Shown here one piece after another: positions 62,477-64,000 of a stretch of DNA of 64,000 nucleotides. The stretch's first letter is position 1, and each line of letters starts with the position of its first letter. Source of the DNA: Hyperoodon ampullatus. Lineage: Eukaryota; Chordata; Mammalia; Artiodactyla; Ziphiidae. The DNA is taken from the NCBI GenBank assembly GCA_949752795.1, contig CATKHW010000549.1:930001-994000 (forward strand), read 5' to 3'. The notes below the pieces were generated by a model that saw nothing but the letters and a program-made list of their open reading frames with translations, did not search any database and was not told the DNA's origin. The position numbers were made by a program, and so were the translations under genes.

Positions 62477-63112
62477 CCGAGGCATCTGTGAGTAACCGTG
62501 AGCTGATCCCCAGGCCAGCTGCTGTTGAACTTTTCCCACCCTTCCCTGGTAAAACACCTGAATATGTACAAGGGCTTGAAAGCCTAGAGGAAGGGGTGTG
62601 GAGCCACACCAGCGACAGCACGCAGGCAAACTTGGGGCCTGAAGGCCAGCCAGGATGGTCCTGGCCCTGGGCACTCTTCTGGAAGCTTTCCATTGCCCTG
62701 CCTGAGATACCCCTCCTGTCCCGGCCCCCACTGCTTTTTTCCTTCCTCACCTCTGTCCTGAGAGATATTCCAGCGGAAGGTATGGGTGACACATCCTCTT
62801 CTTTACAGGTGGAAACCTGGCAACTCCTGCAGAAAGTCCAGCAGATACCCTCTCACACCGGGCCACCCACAAAGCCGTGGCCCCTCACTCCCTCCTTCCA
62901 GAACAGCCCCAACACTGCTGACGGGGCAGAGAATATGGAGTCAGGCACAGCTTCAGGGGCTTTTGCTGCCTGCAGCGCTGTTTATATTGACCTCAACCCA
63001 GGCACACCTGGGGAGGGCCGGCCAGCAGGGTCAGGCTACCCAAGTCAGCTAATCCTCAGCCCTCAGGGAATCACATTGTTGAAAATGGACCTCGCTAAGG
63101 CAGAATAGAAGC
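62477..63112. other. GC-rich unassigned segment abutting the satellite
   Basis: Composition changes abruptly from the AT-rich satellite to GC-rich sequence at 62,477. One plus-strand frame stays open for about 206 codons (62,488-63,108) but begins with GTG. Its first ATG is near 62,782, and I recognise no domain. A polypyrimidine stretch followed by CAG near 62,800 resembles a splice acceptor. It could be a gene fragment, a retroelement part or the 5' neighbour of the following L1. No function is claimed. Confidence 0.4.
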
Positions 63113-63576
63113 CAAGGAATAAAAGGACACAATGCCATTTGCAGCACCGTAGGTGTGTCTAGAGGTAATCACGTGACTTGTAGTAAGTCAGAAAGTGAAA
63201 GACACATATCATATCATATCTCTTATAGGTGTGACCGAAAAATGGATACCAGGGCAGATATTTCCACGGAGAAGGGCAATCACAGATTCATTCAACAAAC
63301 TTATGGTTCACCAATGGATAGGTGTGAGGATTGGTTTCATTATGATATTGGGGTTAACAGACATATACAAACACAGGTGACATATATAATCACCAAAGAC
63401 CTACAGAATACCAAGAGAAGACTACTCAACATTCTGTCATAAGGTACATGGGAAAAGGATCCCAGGAAGAACAGACATATGTATATGTGTAAAAGAACCA
63501 CATCTTCCACACCTACAACAAGCCAAACATTGTAATCATATTTGCTGTAATAAAAAATAAAAAATTACATTAAAAA
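63113..63576 (+). mobile_element. Diverged 5'-truncated L1 3' end in the flank
   Basis: It starts at the L1 stretch ATGCCATTTGCAGCA, corresponding to the ORF2 C-terminal codons. It continues through GTAAGTCAGAAAGTGAAAG, ATCATATCATATCTCTTATA, AACTTATGGTTCACCAATGG, CAACATTCTGTCATAAGGTA and ACATATGTATATGTG. It ends in an A-rich tail (63,551-63,576). It is in the same orientation as the satellite L1 but clearly a different, older-looking copy. It lacks most of ORF2 and is inactive. Confidence 0.85.
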
Positions 63577-63704
63577 CTCGAACAAGAAGCAGTGAGACAA
63601 ACTTGAGGGGCTTTCTCCTGGCACATTCCATTCTAAATTCCAATCTAGAAAATGACTTCCATTGAGGCTCTGTTGCTCTAGTAAGCAGATTTGGTAAGGG
63701 AGAA

Positions 63705-63724
63705 CTGCTGCCACCTTGTGGCCG
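63705..63724 (-). promoter_or_regulatory. CTCF-like binding motif
   Basis: The plus strand reads CTGCTGCCACCTTGTGGCCG. Its reverse complement contains GGCCACAAGGTGGCAG, which fits the CTCF core consensus (GGCCASYAGRKGGCRS) at all but one core position. It lies about 1.23 kb outside the last monomer. Occupancy cannot be judged from sequence. Confidence 0.5.
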
Positions 63725-63912
63725 TTTCACAAAACAGCAGCTTTAATCCCAGCGCTAATGGTCAGTTGATATTCAAAATCATTGCAGGCCTGTAAATGAC
63801 ACCTGCCCTGAAAACAAATACCAGGTTCATATATCGACCAAAAAATTCAAAGTATGTCCATATTTCAAAACGACAGTTTCAAAAGGCATATTTTACACAC
63901 ATTAGTGTTCTG

Positions 63913-63937
63913 CTTCTTTTTCTTTCTTTCTTTTTTT
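63913..63937 (+). repeat. Short CTTT-type pyrimidine tract
   Basis: A run of T and C with TTTC units (CTTTCTTTCTTTTTTT) forms a small microsatellite-like stretch. It sits just before the next L1 fragment. Confidence 0.7.
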
Positions 63938-63944
63938 GTTAAAA

Positions 63945-64000
63945 AAACAGGAATGGCAAAAAGCATCCCTCAGAATGGGCGAAAATATTTGCAAACGAAT
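63945..64000 (+). mobile_element. L1 ORF2 fragment, cut by window end
   Basis: CCCTCAGAATGGGCGAAAAT followed by ATTTGCAAACGAAT matches the cetartiodactyl L1 ORF2 region a few hundred bases upstream of the part found in the satellite. It appears 5'-truncated close to 63,945 and continues past the window. Confidence 0.7.

Larger units (their letters stand above)
63577..63944. other. AT-rich non-satellite flank
   Basis: I see no gene, tRNA or recognisable repeat here apart from a CTCF-like motif (63,705-63,724) and a pyrimidine-rich tract (63,913-63,937). Open frames are short and lack coding character. Confidence 0.6.

Noticed and set aside
62348..62731. A 127-codon minus-strand frame across the array edge
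   Set aside because: It joins satellite and GC-rich flank sequence and has no known domain. GC-rich DNA yields long chance frames.
62975..62990. TATA-like sequence (TATAAA on the minus strand) in the GC-rich flank
   Set aside because: It is an isolated six-base match without any other promoter or LTR feature.
63100..63590. Target-site duplication around the flank L1
   Set aside because: The only shared string near both ends is a six-base AGAAGC, which is too short and badly placed to support a duplication.

Overview
The window is almost entirely one tandemly repeated mammalian satellite (macrosatellite). It holds 35 complete monomers and one truncated monomer of about 1,738 bp (range 1,735-1,740), all head to tail on the same strand, from base 1 to base 62,476. 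The last 1.5 kb (62,477-64,000) is non-satellite flank. I see no convincing protein-coding gene, no RNA gene and no CRISPR array.

Origin. Just under half of each monomer (about 880 bp) is a decayed 3' end of a LINE-1 element: the ORF2 C-terminal coding region, the 3' UTR and an A-rich tail, all in sense orientation. The L1 pieces in the flank resemble cetartiodactyl L1. An array with a ~1.74 kb unit built around an L1 3' end matches, from memory, the common cetacean satellite; Kapitonov, Holmquist and Jurka (1998) described L1 as the basic unit of cetacean heterochromatin satellites. I therefore infer a whale or porpoise chromosome, probably not a delphinid, whose units I recall as shorter (~1.58 kb). 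No alignment was run.

Monomer plan, using monomer 2 (1,741-3,478) as reference. First come ~70 bp of L1 3' terminus and A-rich tail. Next are ~770 bp of sequence I cannot assign. Then comes a 74-bp palindrome with no spacer (2,583-2,656), perfect in eight of the 36 monomers. About 12 bp later the L1 ORF2 remnant starts, followed by the L1 3' UTR, which runs into the next monomer.

Higher-order structure. The array is a mosaic. Monomers related by 4-, 5-, 7-, 8- and possibly 16-unit offsets share diagnostic variants over partial-monomer blocks. The clearest is a ~4.5 kb block (42,037-46,543) repeated at 50,727-55,233 with a constant 8,690-bp offset and few differences. Several blocks switch inside a monomer, one of them at the palindrome centre.

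Right edge. Monomer 36 stops inside its L1 3' UTR at 62,476. It is followed by 636 bp of GC-rich sequence of unknown origin, a second diverged L1 3' end (63,113-63,576), an AT-rich stretch with a good CTCF-like motif (63,705-63,724), and the start of another L1 ORF2 fragment cut by the window end.
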